From: Chrysomallon squamiferum
Taxonomy: Eukaryota > Mollusca > Gastropoda > Neomphalida > Peltospiridae
Assembly: GCA_012295275.1 (NCBI GenBank)
Contig: CM022670.1
Location: 8,229,212-8,274,211, forward strand
Length of the DNA: 45,000 bases
Direction of reading: 5' to 3'
Numbering within the stretch: position 1 is the first letter of the stretch; each line of letters starts with the position of its first letter. Shown here one piece after another: positions 13,616 through 25,433 of this stretch. The position numbers were made by a program, and so were the translations under genes. Below the pieces are notes generated by a model that had not been told where the DNA came from, ran no database searches, and was given only the letters and a program-made list of their open reading frames with translations.

Positions 13616-14552
13616 TAACATATATAAATATCAGTGAATGATGATGATAATATCCTGATGATATCACTTCTGGCATCAAAAATGAATTAGTCGAAATATT
13701 TTCAAATTGTATTATCGACAAAGGCACACCAAATATTAAGCCTTTTCATATTTTCAGATTATATATTCTTCATATCGACCCCAGTATAATATTAGAAAAC
13801 CTGCAACTATATGGTTACATAACAAAACCTAATATAGATATTTTTTTTTCCCCATAAGATACATCTATGCCACCTCTCTATAAGTAATAATTAGTGACAT
13901 GTGTGTTAATATCGAGACTTTCTGAACAGCTCTTCATTCCGTCTGTTTGTGTTTGGCTAATGACGCCTGCAGTGTTGAAACCTCCAAGTGGCCCTTACAA
14001 TTCTTTCTTTGCTGACTCCCTCCCCGAACAGTGGCGCACTACACTTTGACTGACACCTGTCATCGGGCGTGAAGGAAAAAGCCGCACTGATTTACGTCTA
14101 TTTAAGATATCAGCACTCGAGTGAAAACTACACAGAGCGTGGGAGCAAACAGAACTTAACAAGTGTATGCACGGGTACTTCTAGACGAAAGGCAAATAAA
14201 AAGTATTCTATGTTTACACGCGTACTTCTGAGACTGTCTTTATTCCAGTGTGTACACTGCACCCGTGTTAAAATCGCTCACCTGGTCTGATCTGTTCCAT
14301 ACACTCTTATATGAGTGACTTGAGTTCCCTCTCACTCGCTAAGTCAACACGGTCGTGAAAAGAAGTAAAGTGGCACCTCTTGCAGAAGCAAATAGATTCC
14401 TTGGTTGTAGTTAGTAAATTAAAGTGAAATACTCGCGTCTGATTGTAGTTTAGACGTTTCACCTGCATTTTGAGTCATTATACCTGGGCAGGCAAACAAC
14501 ATCATTCTGTTACCTGGTCAAGAGCAGCCGAACTGTCTCTTCTTATTTTTTA

Positions 14553-14555
<3 letters not shown>

Positions 14556-14590
<35 letters not shown>
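14556..14590. repeat. Poly(T) run
   Basis: 35 consecutive T, in the region upstream of protocadherin A. Confidence 0.9.
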
Positions 14591-14592
<2 letters not shown>

Positions 14593-15094
14593 TGTCACAT
14601 ATCTGTGTATGATTATATACGTACCGAATACAGTGTTGAATAAAGCTTTTAACATTGCCAGAATAAATGAAAAAATAAATGAGTGAATTTATAGGTTTTG
14701 TATCCTTTCCGGTCTTTCAGTTTTATTATTCTGTTTTTAATATCTTTTAATTTCTTAATCTTGGAGAATCTGAGTTTTGATACAGAATATTAAAAACAAC
14801 AACAACAGCAGCAGCAACAACAACAACAAAAAAACATTCAGTTTTATAAACAAATCCATAATCTGTGGAGACAAATGCACAAACACATACATCATACTCT
14901 TTGCAGCTTCCCCTCTCTTTCTCAGATACACAGACACACATTCTGAAAGAGGTAAATAAAGGAAAAACGAGAAATATCCAGACATTTCTACTAGGTAGCT
15001 GAAATTATTCCAAAAAAGTCAGATTAGTTATTGTTAGTGTTAATCTGTTTTATTTTATTATTAATATTTACTTCTTCTTCTTTCTCTCTCGCAG

Positions 15095-15292
15095 ATTATA
15101 GTCCCGTTGTCATCTTTCAAGATTTACTATCGAAGGCTTGGATACATTTCCATAATTCTGAAAACAATAGCAATATAACATTTGTGAATAGCATTCAAAG
15201 AAACAAGATTTACCTCGGTCAAGCAGAATATATTTTAAATCATTGTTATTAAAACAAAGTTGTACTAATATAACAGTACTGAAAACAGCAAG
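15095..15292 (+). other. 5' UTR part of protocadherin A main exon
   Basis: A pyrimidine-rich tract ending in tctctctcgcag (cag at 15092-15094) is a good splice acceptor. From 15095 to the ATG at 15293 there is no other ATG, so the first AUG of this exon is the one that opens the cadherin reading frame. This makes the region look like the 3' part of a 5' UTR whose first exon lies further upstream. I could not place that first exon. The acceptor is inferred from sequence; a promoter just upstream and an unspliced leader remain possible. Confidence 0.55.
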
Positions 15293-17959
15293 ATGAGTTT
15301 ATTACAGAAAGCACTGTACATGGTGTTAATGTTTAGCAGTGTCATTTTGCATAATACCCTTGTGCAGACTCGTACGTTGACAATGTCTGTGAAGGAAGAA
15401 ATGCCACAGAACACGACTGTTGGAATGGTGACGTATCTCCCTGGCAACCAGACCATAGACAATACGACAGTTCTCAATTACAGCTTCCTACCTCAAGGCT
15501 ACCCTCATACAAATCGTTTTACCATCGATGCCAACACTGGGAAGATCATGACAGCAGAAGTACTTGACAGAGAAGAACTTTGTGGATTTTTCCCTGAATG
15601 TAAACTAAAGTTAGAGGTAGCCATTCAATCCACGCATCACCAGATATTCCAGAAAGTTAAGGTCGTTGTCGATGTTGTGGACATCAACGATAACGCTCCA
15701 GAGTTTCCGTCAAAGTCAGTTGTGTTGAAAATATCTGAGTCTGTGTCTGTTAACAGCACGTTCGCTATAGAAGGAGCCGTGGACAAAGACGTGGGCAGAA
15801 ATGCTTTACAAACGTACGACATCATCAGAGGCGAGGGGAAGTTTGACATCAACATTCAAAAAGAATCTCGACGGCGGCAGCGTGGTTAATTTAATGGTAA
15901 TCGAGCCTCTGGACCGAGAGATCAGAGACTTCTACAGAGTGTACGTGATGGCCAAAGATGGTGGGATTCCTAGAAAATCCAATCTGCTCATGCTTAACAT
16001 CACAGTTCTCGACGTCAACGACAACGCGCCTGATTTCACGTCATTGGTTTACAAAGCCAGGGTGAAGGAGGTGATGCCGCCAGGAAGTGTTATTCTTCAG
16101 GTGGCGGCGACAGACAAGGACAGCAAGAAGTTCTGGAAGCCTGTTTACAGGTTCAGCGCTCTGCAGGCTGGAGAATTTAGAGATTACTTTGCCATCAACG
16201 GCTCAACGGGCGAGATAAAAGTGATTTCACCGCTCACACAGATACAAGGAAAGACTATGAAGTTTATTGTGGAATGTGTGGACGGTGGTGTCCCATCCTT
16301 TGTCTCTCAGACCGAAGTTCACATTCAGGTCTTGGATACCATTAACAGTCCGCCTACCATTAACCTCAACGTTCTCTCTGAAGGTAGAATTTCAGAGTCG
16401 GCCGACGTCGGTACGGTGGTTGCCCACGTCTCGGCGGTGGATCCTGATTCGGGGCGAAATGGACTGGTGAAGTGTTTTGTAAACAGTGACATGTTTGAGG
16501 TTCACGCACTTGATGTTAATGACTACAAGATTACCACGACTAGAAGTCTGAACAGAGAGGAACGAGCCTGGTACAACATCACAGTTATGTGTGAGGATGC
16601 TGGGAAACCTACGCTAACAACCAAAAATATTTTACTGTTCAGGTTGAGGACGAAAATGATAACACTCCTCAGTTCTCGCAATACACGTACGAACTTAATT
16701 TAGAAGAAAACAATCCAGTAAACCAGCTTTTGTTAAAAGTAACAGCTACAGACATAGATGCCGGTATTAATGGGAATATTAACTATCACATCCCTGATGG
16801 TGAAAAGTATGGCGTGTCTGTCTCAAGCTCTGGTGAAATATTTGCCGAGAAGTCGTTTGACAGAGAAGAGAGTTCACAAATTAGGTTTGTAGTCGTAGCT
16901 TCTGACGGAGGGAAACGGCCAAACAGTGCAAGTGTTACGGTGATAATAAACCTAGAGGACGTGAACGACTTCGTGCCCACATTTTCTCAGCAAAGATTTA
17001 TTTTTTCTTTAGAAGAAGATCGTCCAGCCGGTGCTAGTCTTGGAAAGATTTTCCCTCTGGATTTGGACGATGGTGTTAACGGCGAATTAGTTCTGAACAT
17101 AGAACTGCCTTTCTACGAGTTTGACAATTTTCCGTTTGTAATCACGTCTGAGGGTGACTTGTTGACTAACAGCCTCCTGGACAGAGAGGCGAGGAGTCAG
17201 TACGTGTTTTCTGTGATAGCTACAGACAGAGGAGACCCTCCTCTCTCCAGCAGCACAGAAATTGTTGTGAATATCATAGACATTAACGACAACACACCAG
17301 TGATAGTTTCACCCAACAGCGAAAACTCGTCAGTCGTTATCCCCGACCACACAGAGCCAGGAACAGCGATATATTCTGTCATTGCAGTGGACAACGATAC
17401 AGAATCTAACGGACATTTGCAGTACTACCTCACCCCGGAATCTGACCACGAACTCTTCCATCTGGACAAGGAATCAGGCGTCGTGTATTTAAAACGTCAT
17501 TTAGAACCGGCTGATGGCGGAGTGTATCCTCTGTCCATCATGGTCAAAGACCAGGGAGTTCCGTTCAGGTTTGCCAATGCTTCTCTAGAGATCACCATTG
17601 TAGCTGATAACGAGACTTTTCTTTCAGTTCGTCAGAAAGAAAACACGACCATTGCCATAGTGATGGGCTGCATCACTGGCCTGATAGCAATTTGTGTTGT
17701 AATAACGATCATCTTCATGAGGAACTCTGACAGAGCGTGGAGACTGAAGAGAAACTCCGGTAATTCTCAGGACAACAGCAACAGCGTTGACGGCGATAAT
17801 AAACTCGACAGCGTCGTTGTTCAAGACGCACAGGCAGCCAAGAGCAACGTCAGCAACGATGCCAAGAAGGACCTCAGTCAGTTGTCTCAAGGGTGGCACT
17901 TTCTACCGGGCGTGGCGGTTGATCTGTCCACTGCAGCGACTCGAACAGCCCAGACGAGT
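15293..17959 (+). CDS. Protocadherin A, ectodomain and transmembrane exon (two frame breaks)
   Basis: Cell-surface adhesion protein of the protocadherin family, delta-1-like, expected at the plasma membrane of neural cells. The first Met is followed by a hydrophobic signal peptide of about 25 residues. Seven EC repeats follow. Their closing linkers are DINDNAPEF (130-138), DVNDNAPDF (240-248), degenerate DTINSPPTI (348-356), DENDNTPQF (453-461), DVNDFVPTF (556-564) and DINDNTPVI (663-671); EC7 ends without a linker, as is usual for the last repeat. EC1 carries a CX5C pair (C97, C103) after DREEL, typical of protocadherin EC1. The transmembrane helix lies at about 785-808. The tail begins RNSDRAWRLKR and has a KLDSVVV motif. 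The exon spans 889 codons and ends at AGT|GTATGT in phase 0; without splicing it would run only ten more codons to a stop at 17987-17989. Two single-base frame breaks in A5 runs (15858-15862, 16623-16627) cancel each other. Residue numbers assume both are corrected. Family and architecture are clear; whether this copy is functional is not. Confidence 0.93.
15858..15862 (+). other. Frame break 1 in protocadherin A (extra A in A5)
   Basis: The frame open from 15293 runs into a stop at 15887-15889, about 30 bases past an A5 run. Removing one A restores the EC2 pattern (acidic DGG, then VVNL, then the PLDRE motif at about 15905) in the frame open to 16703. The sequence on both sides is good cadherin sequence, so the break is one base and local. 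Confidence 0.85.
16623..16627 (+). other. Frame break 2 in protocadherin A (missing A in A5)
   Basis: Before this run EC4 reads in the frame of 15801-16703. After it, the beta-strand YFTVQV and linker DENDNTPQF read in the original frame. One added A joins them as KKYFTVQVEDEND, exactly the expected end of an EC repeat. The break restores the frame lost at 15858-15862. Confidence 0.85.
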
Positions 17960-18070
17960 GTATGTAATGTTAATAATTTCAGTTATTAAACTAGTATCAA
18001 TTAACTTTTATTTTAGAATACGTCTTTAATTAATGTCATTAAAAAGTACTCTGTTTTTTTTTTCTTGTCT

Positions 18071-18085
18071 CCTTTATTTATCTAT

Positions 18086-18120
<35 letters not shown>

Positions 18121-18127
18121 TTATTTT
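18071..18127. repeat. (TTTA)n microsatellite
   Basis: In intron 1 of protocadherin A. Confidence 0.9.
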
Positions 18128-19183
18128 TAGACACGACTTTTTAAGGTTTGCATGGTAAATATTATCGGGATTAACTACTTGTAAATTAGTATTATTAAAA
18201 ACAGACTTTGGCTAGAGTAAATGAACGGCAGTGGTTATAATATTAAACTATTTTAATAATTTATCAGTAAGTTTCAAAAATGAGCAAAATATGTTGATAA
18301 TGTTTTTAATACACATTTAGTAAGGCAAAAACAATATTAATAGAAACGTATTTCATTGGGCAAATTTGTTTATACTTTTCACAATATTTTGTTAAGTAAG
18401 GTATAAATTTATATTCTCTTCTACACAACCTTTTCTTGTGTGCTTTATTTTATTATTATTATTATTTTTTTTTTTTTGTTATATCTTGTTTTCCCCATAT
18501 ATATATAGAGAGAGAAAATTTTATACAAAATTCTAAGACTGAAATTCATTTTATTCAACTTCTTCACAGAGAGATTAACTAATTTCAAACATCTGATACT
18601 GGATCTCAGATATTTGTTTTCGTTTAGAACATATCCTTCAGACGAAGGAATATTTTATAAGCAATATTTGTTTATAGCGAGAGAAACAAATACCACGGCT
18701 TCTGAGTTACTGTCCGGAACGGGAAATAACCCAAAGGGCGCACAATGACTGCAACAATAATCTAGCAATAATGATTTAATGATTTCACAGAGTTCAACTG
18801 TCCGAGTTCTAATCGCTTTAACAATGATATAATATGCAACGATCGCTGATTTCTCCTCGAATCATAAATAGCGAAAATTACGACTGCAGTTACACCGCTC
18901 GACTGGTACTCAACCAACGTGTTACGAAATTACCGCGAATAGGAAAATATGGCGTACACTTGACGAAGTGCTCAGTTAAGCTTTCGGGTAGAGACAATGA
19001 GCAGGTGTCAACGTATCAATAATGTTGACACGGTCAGACGACTTGACCTGTCAATATTGCTTCTTTACCTACATCACGTGACGGGAGACGTAATCAGAAG
19101 TGTAATCTATTTTGTTGTAGTGTTATTAACACCTCGCTGGCGAGAACAGCTGCGATTACTGGTTCACCTGTTAATTCTGAAAG

Positions 19184-19186
<3 letters not shown>

Positions 19187-19244
<58 letters not shown>

Positions 19245-19290
19245 TGATGATAATAATAATAACAATAACAACAACAACAGTGACAACAAC
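19187..19290. repeat. (AAT)n microsatellite
   Basis: AAT run with ATG and AAC units at its 3' end, in intron 1 of protocadherin A. Confidence 0.9.
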
Positions 19291-19321
19291 ATTGTATAAT
19301 ATATATTTTTCCTAAGTATGT

Positions 19322-19880
19322 CAAAAACACCCGATAATTTCTATTTTATCAATTGTACCGAAATAAGCCGAACATACATGAATATGTCCGGAATATACCC
19401 AAAACATTCAAAAATTGACAGTCTCCCTGATTATATTTACTGAAATATACCGAGTAATTCCGACATATACCGAACATATTCGAATACCGAAATAAAAGAG
19501 AGTATTCAGCAATGGAAAATTAGACTGATAGATTATAACCTTTTAAAGTAGTAGTACTGATGCATATGATACATATTTAACTTCATATATTACATGTATC
19601 TGAAATATGTCGAACATTCACAATAATATTCTGGTTTTTTTTATTTTATTATTTATTTATTTGTTGTTGTTGTTTGTTTTGTTTTGTTGTTGTTGTTTTT
19701 GTTTGTTTTTTGTTTGTTTGTTTTTTTGTGTTTTTTTTATCAGTATTCTGAAAGGTTTCGAAAATACCCGATCATTTCCGATTTCATTTGTCTTTGTAAA
19801 TCTGGACTGTGATTTATCACAAAAGACGTCGAACATACCCGAATATATCCGATCTCATTTTCAATACTATTCGTAGCCTG
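19322..19880. repeat. Diverged CCGA-motif repeat region
   Basis: Short elements such as taccgaa, ccgaacata, tatccgat and cacccgat recur many times. A segment at 19322 (aaaacacccgataatttc) is matched by a diverged copy at 19757 (aaaatacccgatcatttccg), about 435 bp apart. The unit is not a simple microsatellite and I do not recognise the family. Confidence 0.5.
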
Positions 19881-20635
19881 GACGATAATTTACGAGGAGA
19901 TCCGACCCTGGCAGCAGGTAACCGACGCAGAAATGTTGATCTCTTGTCATCCATTCTCTCAATCAAAACTGAACTCAGCCAATAAACACGAATGCGTGGA
20001 TTAGTTCACATTGGTGTGTGATGTTATTCACGTGAATTAGACGTCATTATCTTTACCATCAGATATCACATTTGTCAAACGAATGTTTAGTTTTCCGAAT
20101 GACGGTTGTCAGTTTGATTGTCTCGAGTCACGCTAATTGATCATTTACAGTAACGAGACAAGGAAATAATCATTTTAGAGTCGATCGTGTTTTGTTCTGT
20201 ACAAGTGTTACCCTGCAGTAATTAAAATTATATCCAAGTATCAGAATTTTATTATATTTTGGTATTAGCGACGGATGAGCGGACAGCAAATTCTGTCCTA
20301 TAACTGGATTAGTAATCATTAATATTTAAAATTTAAAAGAAACCTTTCAGTCGTGCTGTGCTTTGGAACAAACATCTGTGTGTATGTTTGTTTATCTGTC
20401 TTTCTCTGTAGATATTTGTTAGTGTGTGCATATATATATGTAAGTAAGTATGTATATAGGTGCCTGACTGTGTTAAGAGAGGAAAAGTGAGAGAAAGAAA
20501 AACACGGACAGAGAGGGAGGAGTTTTTGTGAATACCATTTCTTTGTAAATTTTTCCAAGTAATTAAAATAATTTAAAACTGTAAAAATAATTTTCTCTTT
20601 TCATTAATTATTTTTTTTATTTTTTAATTAAACAG

Positions 20636-20744
20636 ATGCGCAAACGATCAGCCGATAGTTACTCTTCCGGTGCAAGCGGAAATGACAGTGGCAAGGGCGG
20701 AAGTGATGACGAAACATGCAATGAAGACACATCATCAGTTACAG
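20636..20744 (+). CDS. Protocadherin A, cytoplasmic exon 2
   Basis: Follows acceptor taattaaacag and ends at ACAG|GTTCGT, so it starts in phase 0 and ends in phase 1, with 36 complete codons. It encodes a basic start (MRKRS) and then the acidic, Ser/Gly-rich core NDSGKGGSDDE (residues 905-915), which aligns with SDSGRGGSDED in exon 3 of protocadherin B. Motifs of this SDSG type occur in delta-protocadherin tails. The same phase pattern (0 then 1) and the same motif in the paralogue support the exon. The donor GTTCGT is weak, so the 3' edge is less certain than the frame. Confidence 0.8.
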
Positions 20745-21059
20745 GTTCGTTTCATTTGTCATGATGACGTTAATTGAAATGGTTAATTTACTGATGTATA
20801 GATATAATTTTATGACTGCTAACATTCTTAGTCTCATGGAATAGAACCTACCAGACTGATTTTCGCTTATGGAACCATATTGAGAACGACATAGATAAAC
20901 AAACAGAGAGAATTTTGAGAATTAGAAGAGATACTGACAGCTTATCAATATTACTTGTAAATTATTGTTAAATAATCCCATAATAGAGATGAAAGAAACT
21001 AAGATGCAGGTTATCACAAAACTGATCACAAGAGTTATCCACGGCGTTTTATCTTGCAG
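20745..21059 (+). other. Intron 2 of protocadherin A
   Basis: A 315 bp AT-rich intron between donor GTTCGT and acceptor atcttgcag. Nothing else is recognisable in it. Confidence 0.65.
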
Positions 21060-21472
21060 AAAACAATTTACAATGCGCGGAAAACGCGAGAGAAAACCAG
21101 CTGTCTAGGAGCAAATTAGAACAAGCAGCAAACAACCAGTTTAGCGACTACGTTCATCTTGACATCACAGCCAAACTTGCTGACGTCACAACTCTTTCTA
21201 ATTACAGTTACAACTGCCCCGGATGGAAGGAACCGGAAGTGACGTCGGAGCAATGCGGAACTCAACGACGTACGAAACACGTGTCATTCAGACTCGAACC
21301 GAAGCCGGATGGAAATACGGAACAAACAGAACAAATAACACAAAACAGTTGCCATGACAACAGTAAAAACGCGCAGGCGCAAAGTCAGAAAATACATACC
21401 TCAGGTTTAAAGGTCGGAGACGCCATTTTGTTTGACCTCAGTCTTCAAAAGTTAAATGATGTAATCGTCTAG
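21060..21472 (+). CDS. Protocadherin A, terminal cytoplasmic exon with KHVSF motif
   Basis: Starts after acceptor ttatcttgcag; its first two bases complete a Glu codon begun by the last G of exon 2. It stays open to TAG at 21470-21472. It encodes about 137 polar residues rich in Asn, Gln, Thr and Ser. KHVSF (21275-21289, residues 998-1002) fits the RVxF consensus for docking protein phosphatase 1 and sits where vertebrate delta-1 protocadherins carry their CM3 motif RRVTF; that this tail binds PP1 is inference. The aligned motif in protocadherin B is KHVTF. The tail has no PDZ-type end I can recognise. The joined protein is 1062 residues with the frame breaks corrected. Confidence 0.85.
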
Positions 21473-21911
21473 GAAATTATTATTATTGTATACATATTAT
21501 AAGTGATATATTTCTTTTAAATACTGTTAATATGGTGACTAATTATGTACTTGTATTTTAAATGGATGTAAATACTCTTATATATTGTGTTCACATGAAA
21601 CTGTGGTGAAATAGTTTACTCTAGACACAAAATATAATTTTTGTGTCCCTCAGCTTTGTTGGAAACTGAAAACTGTTCTTGTTCTGTTGTTTCTCCCTGT
21701 TCTTCTTATTCTTGTTCTCCTTGCTAGTTTTGTTCTTATTGTTCTTGTTATCACTATTTTTTTTGTTCTCCTTGTCTCTCTTTGTTCCTCTTTTTTGTTA
21801 TTATATATATATATATATATTTCGAATGAAAACGAAGAAGGAAGGGACATAAAGAATTTAAAAGAAACCCTCCAAAATGTTCATAAAAGAAACATCCAGA
21901 GGAAATATAAA

Positions 21912-21917
21912 AATAAA
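21912..21917 (+). promoter_or_regulatory. Candidate poly(A) signal of protocadherin A
   Basis: An AATAAA hexamer about 440 bases after the stop. Others follow at about 22056-22075. In such AT-rich DNA the hexamer is common, so which one is used cannot be told from sequence. Confidence 0.25.
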
Positions 21918-22012
21918 ATCAGTTATAAATATATATAAATGTAAGAAAAAGTGAAAGAAAATAAGACATTTTTCTTATTTTTATATATATGGGATGATGA
22001 AAATGTAAAGCT

Positions 22013-22038
22013 GAAGGATGATAGCAGTCAAGATGTAA
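22013..22038. repeat. Dispersed repeat, copy 1
   Basis: 26 bases identical to 24930-24955, preceded in both places by gggatgatgaaaa at slightly different spacing. It lies in the intergenic DNA just downstream of protocadherin A. Confidence 0.65.
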
Positions 22039-24337
22039 GAAAAAAATGAAGAAAATAATAAAATTAAATAAAAACGATACGGAATAAAAACCGGTTTCTC
22101 CACAAACTAGGAAAAAGAAATTTTGATTCCCAGTGTAATAAAATTATGTAAAATAAGATGCCCTGCCCTAAATGTATTAATAAACGTGTCAGATATCGAA
22201 ACGTACACTCTGTGTGTTTGTTCAAGCACGTTATCGAATTTGTTTGTATGTCATCACTCGTACACGTTAACATTTCGTCTTTTATCACTTTCTGTTTATC
22301 TGTTGGGGGTTTTCTTTCAGGAGAGAGAGAGAGAAAAAAAAAAAAAGGTTTTTGATATCATAAACTTTAAAATGAATAAAAACATCGAGAAAAGACAGAT
22401 TGAAATAAGATGTTTGGTAATGTTTAAGTGCATGTGCTGTTTTGTGAACGCAATTAAATATAAGGACGCTTTACACTCGTGCATGTTTACGAAACCAGAT
22501 TAGCAGAGATTAAACTTGTCAATTATAAATGCATACACAAAGACTTATACATACCAGGACTCTGTTTTTTAAGAAACACATACTGTTAAAAGCTTGTTTA
22601 GGACAACCAGACACTTATTCAGCCAATTAAAACACCCCAAAAATTCAGACATATTCACATTTTAATAACACACATATAGATTATGACATATAAAGTTATA
22701 CATACAAACATAGACATATACATATATTTACATTCTTTAACATATGTTGACAAACACGCAATCATACATACGCACGTGCACACTCACACTATATCTTACT
22801 GGAGCATACATTCAAATGCGCTTACACACTAATATGCAGTATTTTAATAAATATATGTCGTAAACATGCCTGTATAGTGTGCTTATATTTTTCTATGTAT
22901 GTATATTGAGAAATACTGTCAGTATTAATTGTTTTAAAAAAAGAAAATTTTCTCTATGTAAATACAACTATACATTATGATGTATCAACAGAAATGTTTT
23001 ATGGCTTGTAATAAACAAATCACCGTCTTATTTATATTTGTCCTTCTTTTGTTACAAGAAACAGATCGCTATAAGAAGGAGAAATTAATTTAAAACGAGA
23101 AACTTAAACTATCCTCCAACAGATGGCCTGATTTATAGACGTGCTGAAGAAAACGCATGTAACATTTAACTTGTTTATTTTAACCACTTAACAGGACATA
23201 ACAAAATGTGCCATGTGCCGCAAAATAACCATTCTCCCGGACCGCATATTGCAGTTGAATTTAACGTCCCAGTTGCACACAAAAGTCTATTAATTTAAAT
23301 CTCGCAGACATTTTCACTTTGATTCTAGAGAAGATAAAAGAAGCCCTTCCAGACACTGACACTAACAAGTACTAGGAGAAAGAGATTAATTTATACAACA
23401 CTTTAAACAAATTATAAATGTTTTTGTATCATACACCAGATGCGTTCCATTCCTCACTCTGTTTTGGCTTTGTACGGCAGGCCGTTAGGGTCACAGTTCG
23501 GTTATTTTTAGATACGCATTAGAGTCTTACTGAACCTGTTAAAATGAATTTAAATTTGGTATACGTTTTAAGTTTCAACTTAATTGTTATTTTCAGCGTC
23601 ATTTATTTTGACTGGCTTATTGTCTGAATAAAAGCTTTTTAGACAAATTTGTTATACTGATATTTATTTTCTAAATACATTACTCGTCTGTATTAGTTCT
23701 GGAAGATTATATTATATTGACTGGGTTTTAAAACGTTTATGATATATAAATGAAATAAATTAAAGTTATATACCCGTATTTTAACTGTGTGGTCACGATA
23801 TCGTTTTATGTATTTATAAGTATTCACAAACAAATCGCCCAACAACGTTCCACATATTTGTTCATAATTACATACATTACAGAACAAAATATCACCAGCA
23901 AATAAACAAAAACACTGATCAAATTACACAATTACATTTAAATAATTAAATATGCACATCAAACTAATTAAAAGAGCAGACGAAATTAAAACGTTTTAGC
24001 ATGCATACACAAACAAGTATAACTGTTCTTAAGTTTAATAGAAAAAATCTTTCTTCTTTTACAAAAAAAAAAAAAAAACAAATGAAATATGACACAAAAG
24101 GTCCACCATATTTTTGTCAGGAATCAACACTTCCAGCTCCCGACTGTCTTCGGGGAGCTGATAACGTAAACAGTAGCAGGGTATCGAGACTTCTGAAATA
24201 AACACAAGCGCCCACTTAGATGACCCAGGCCAACAGGAAGTAGAAACTTACTGCGTTGACAGACGTAGTGAATGCGATTGCGTGAGTTTTTGAAGTTATT
24301 CGAGTAGAGCGTGAAATACGAAAATTGTTGCCATTGT

Positions 24338-24449
<112 letters not shown>

Positions 24450-24929
24450 TTCCTCCCCATCTCATTATCTCTCTCGTTCTTTCTCTCTGACTGATTGTCT
24501 CTCCGTATGTCTGTCTGTCTGTCTGTCTCTCTCCATCTTTCTAATAAACACGGTTTCCTCTCTATAAAAATATATATGTTTTAATCCATAGCCAATGCAG
24601 CGGTGTTTTCATCTCAAAACATCTTTACATAAAAGACACTCAGCTGACACCAAATAACTTGAATATTAAAATAGAAGCAGTCTCATCTAACACATTTTCC
24701 TCCAGTGTGAGTCAGAGACGTGCTAACACGATTCTTAAAATACAGGTCCCCTTTTATCCGAGTGTCAAGGAAACCAGCGAGCTGTTAGATTTGTTATCTG
24801 CTGTGCCACTTTCTGATTTATGGAACATTTTCGCTTCTGACATAACTGATGGTGTTTTCGTTTCGACGATACCCACCACATTCTCGTCAGAATTGATGAA
24901 CAGATGGGATGATGAAAAGATGGGATGAT

Positions 24930-24955
24930 GAAGGATGATAGCAGTCAAGATGTAA
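24930..24955. repeat. Dispersed repeat, copy 2
   Basis: Second copy of the 26 base match at 22013-22038, followed directly by a long ACT-type microsatellite (25010-25215). Confidence 0.65.
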
Positions 24956-25009
24956 TAACTGATGAGAATTGTGTATATTAATGATAATGGTAATGATGAT
25001 AATGTTGAT

Positions 25010-25215
25010 GATGCTACTACTACTACTACTACTAATACTGCTACTAGTACTGCTACTGCTACTACTACTATTACTACTACTACCACCAATACTACTATTA
25101 CTACTAGTATTACTACTACTACTACTACTACCACTACTACTACCACTACCACTGCTACTACTGCTACTGCTGCTGCTACAATTACTACTACTGTTACTTC
25201 TACTAATAATAATAT
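25010..25215. repeat. (ACT)n trinucleotide block
   Basis: Imperfect ACT/GCT/ACC units; open frames on both strands are repeat translation. Confidence 0.9.
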
Positions 25216-25370
25216 TAATAACACGAATAATTTAAATCAGGACAATGATATCACGGGGGAAAAAGCAAGAGAAAAAAAAAATAATAAAAAAAAAAAAATC
25301 ATTAAATAAAATAACAAAAACAACCCTCCCAACAAAAAACAACAAACAATAACAAAACCCCCAAAACAAC

Positions 25371-25433
25371 AAAACTAAACTAAACTAAACTAAACTAAAC
25401 TAAACTAAACTAAACTAAACTAACTAACTAACT
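25371..25433. repeat. (AAACT)n pentanucleotide repeat
   Basis: About ten AAACT units followed by a short (AACT)n run. Confidence 0.9.

Larger units (their letters stand above)
12894..15094. other. Upstream region of protocadherin A
   Basis: Expected to hold the promoter and first exon of protocadherin A, but neither can be fixed. Less repetitive DNA lies at 12960-13370 (with a cluster of ACCTG/CAGGT motifs at 13204-13275) and 13900-14530. Donor-like AG|GTAAAT at 14950 is one possible end for a leader exon. Confidence 0.4.
17960..20635 (+). other. Intron 1 of protocadherin A
   Basis: Bounded by donor GTATGT at 17960 and an acceptor at 20633-20635 after a T-rich stretch. It holds a (TTTA)n run at 18071-18127, an (AAT)n run from 19187, a CCGA-motif repeat region (about 19322-19880) and GTT/T-rich sequence at 19660-19740. 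Short open frames at 18834-19022 and 20319-20558 show no domain. I looked for a counterpart of the extra tail exon of protocadherin B (33089-32925) and did not find one. Confidence 0.6.

Noticed and set aside
15858-16627. Programmed ribosomal frameshifting in protocadherin A
   Set aside because: Two shifts of opposite sign in plain A5 runs, with no known slippery heptamer or evident downstream structure, are better explained by sequence errors or mutation.
24659-24928. 89-residue non-repetitive plus-strand frame
   Set aside because: No homology recognised, no clear start context (opens at TTG) and no neighbouring exon signals.
24754-25224. 156-residue minus-strand frame, Val-rich
   Set aside because: Most of it is the reverse translation of the ACT repeat block.
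25371-25433. (AAACT)n as an interstitial telomere
   Set aside because: The complement (TTTAG)n is not the TTAGGG repeat expected in molluscs, and the array is short and next to other simple repeats.
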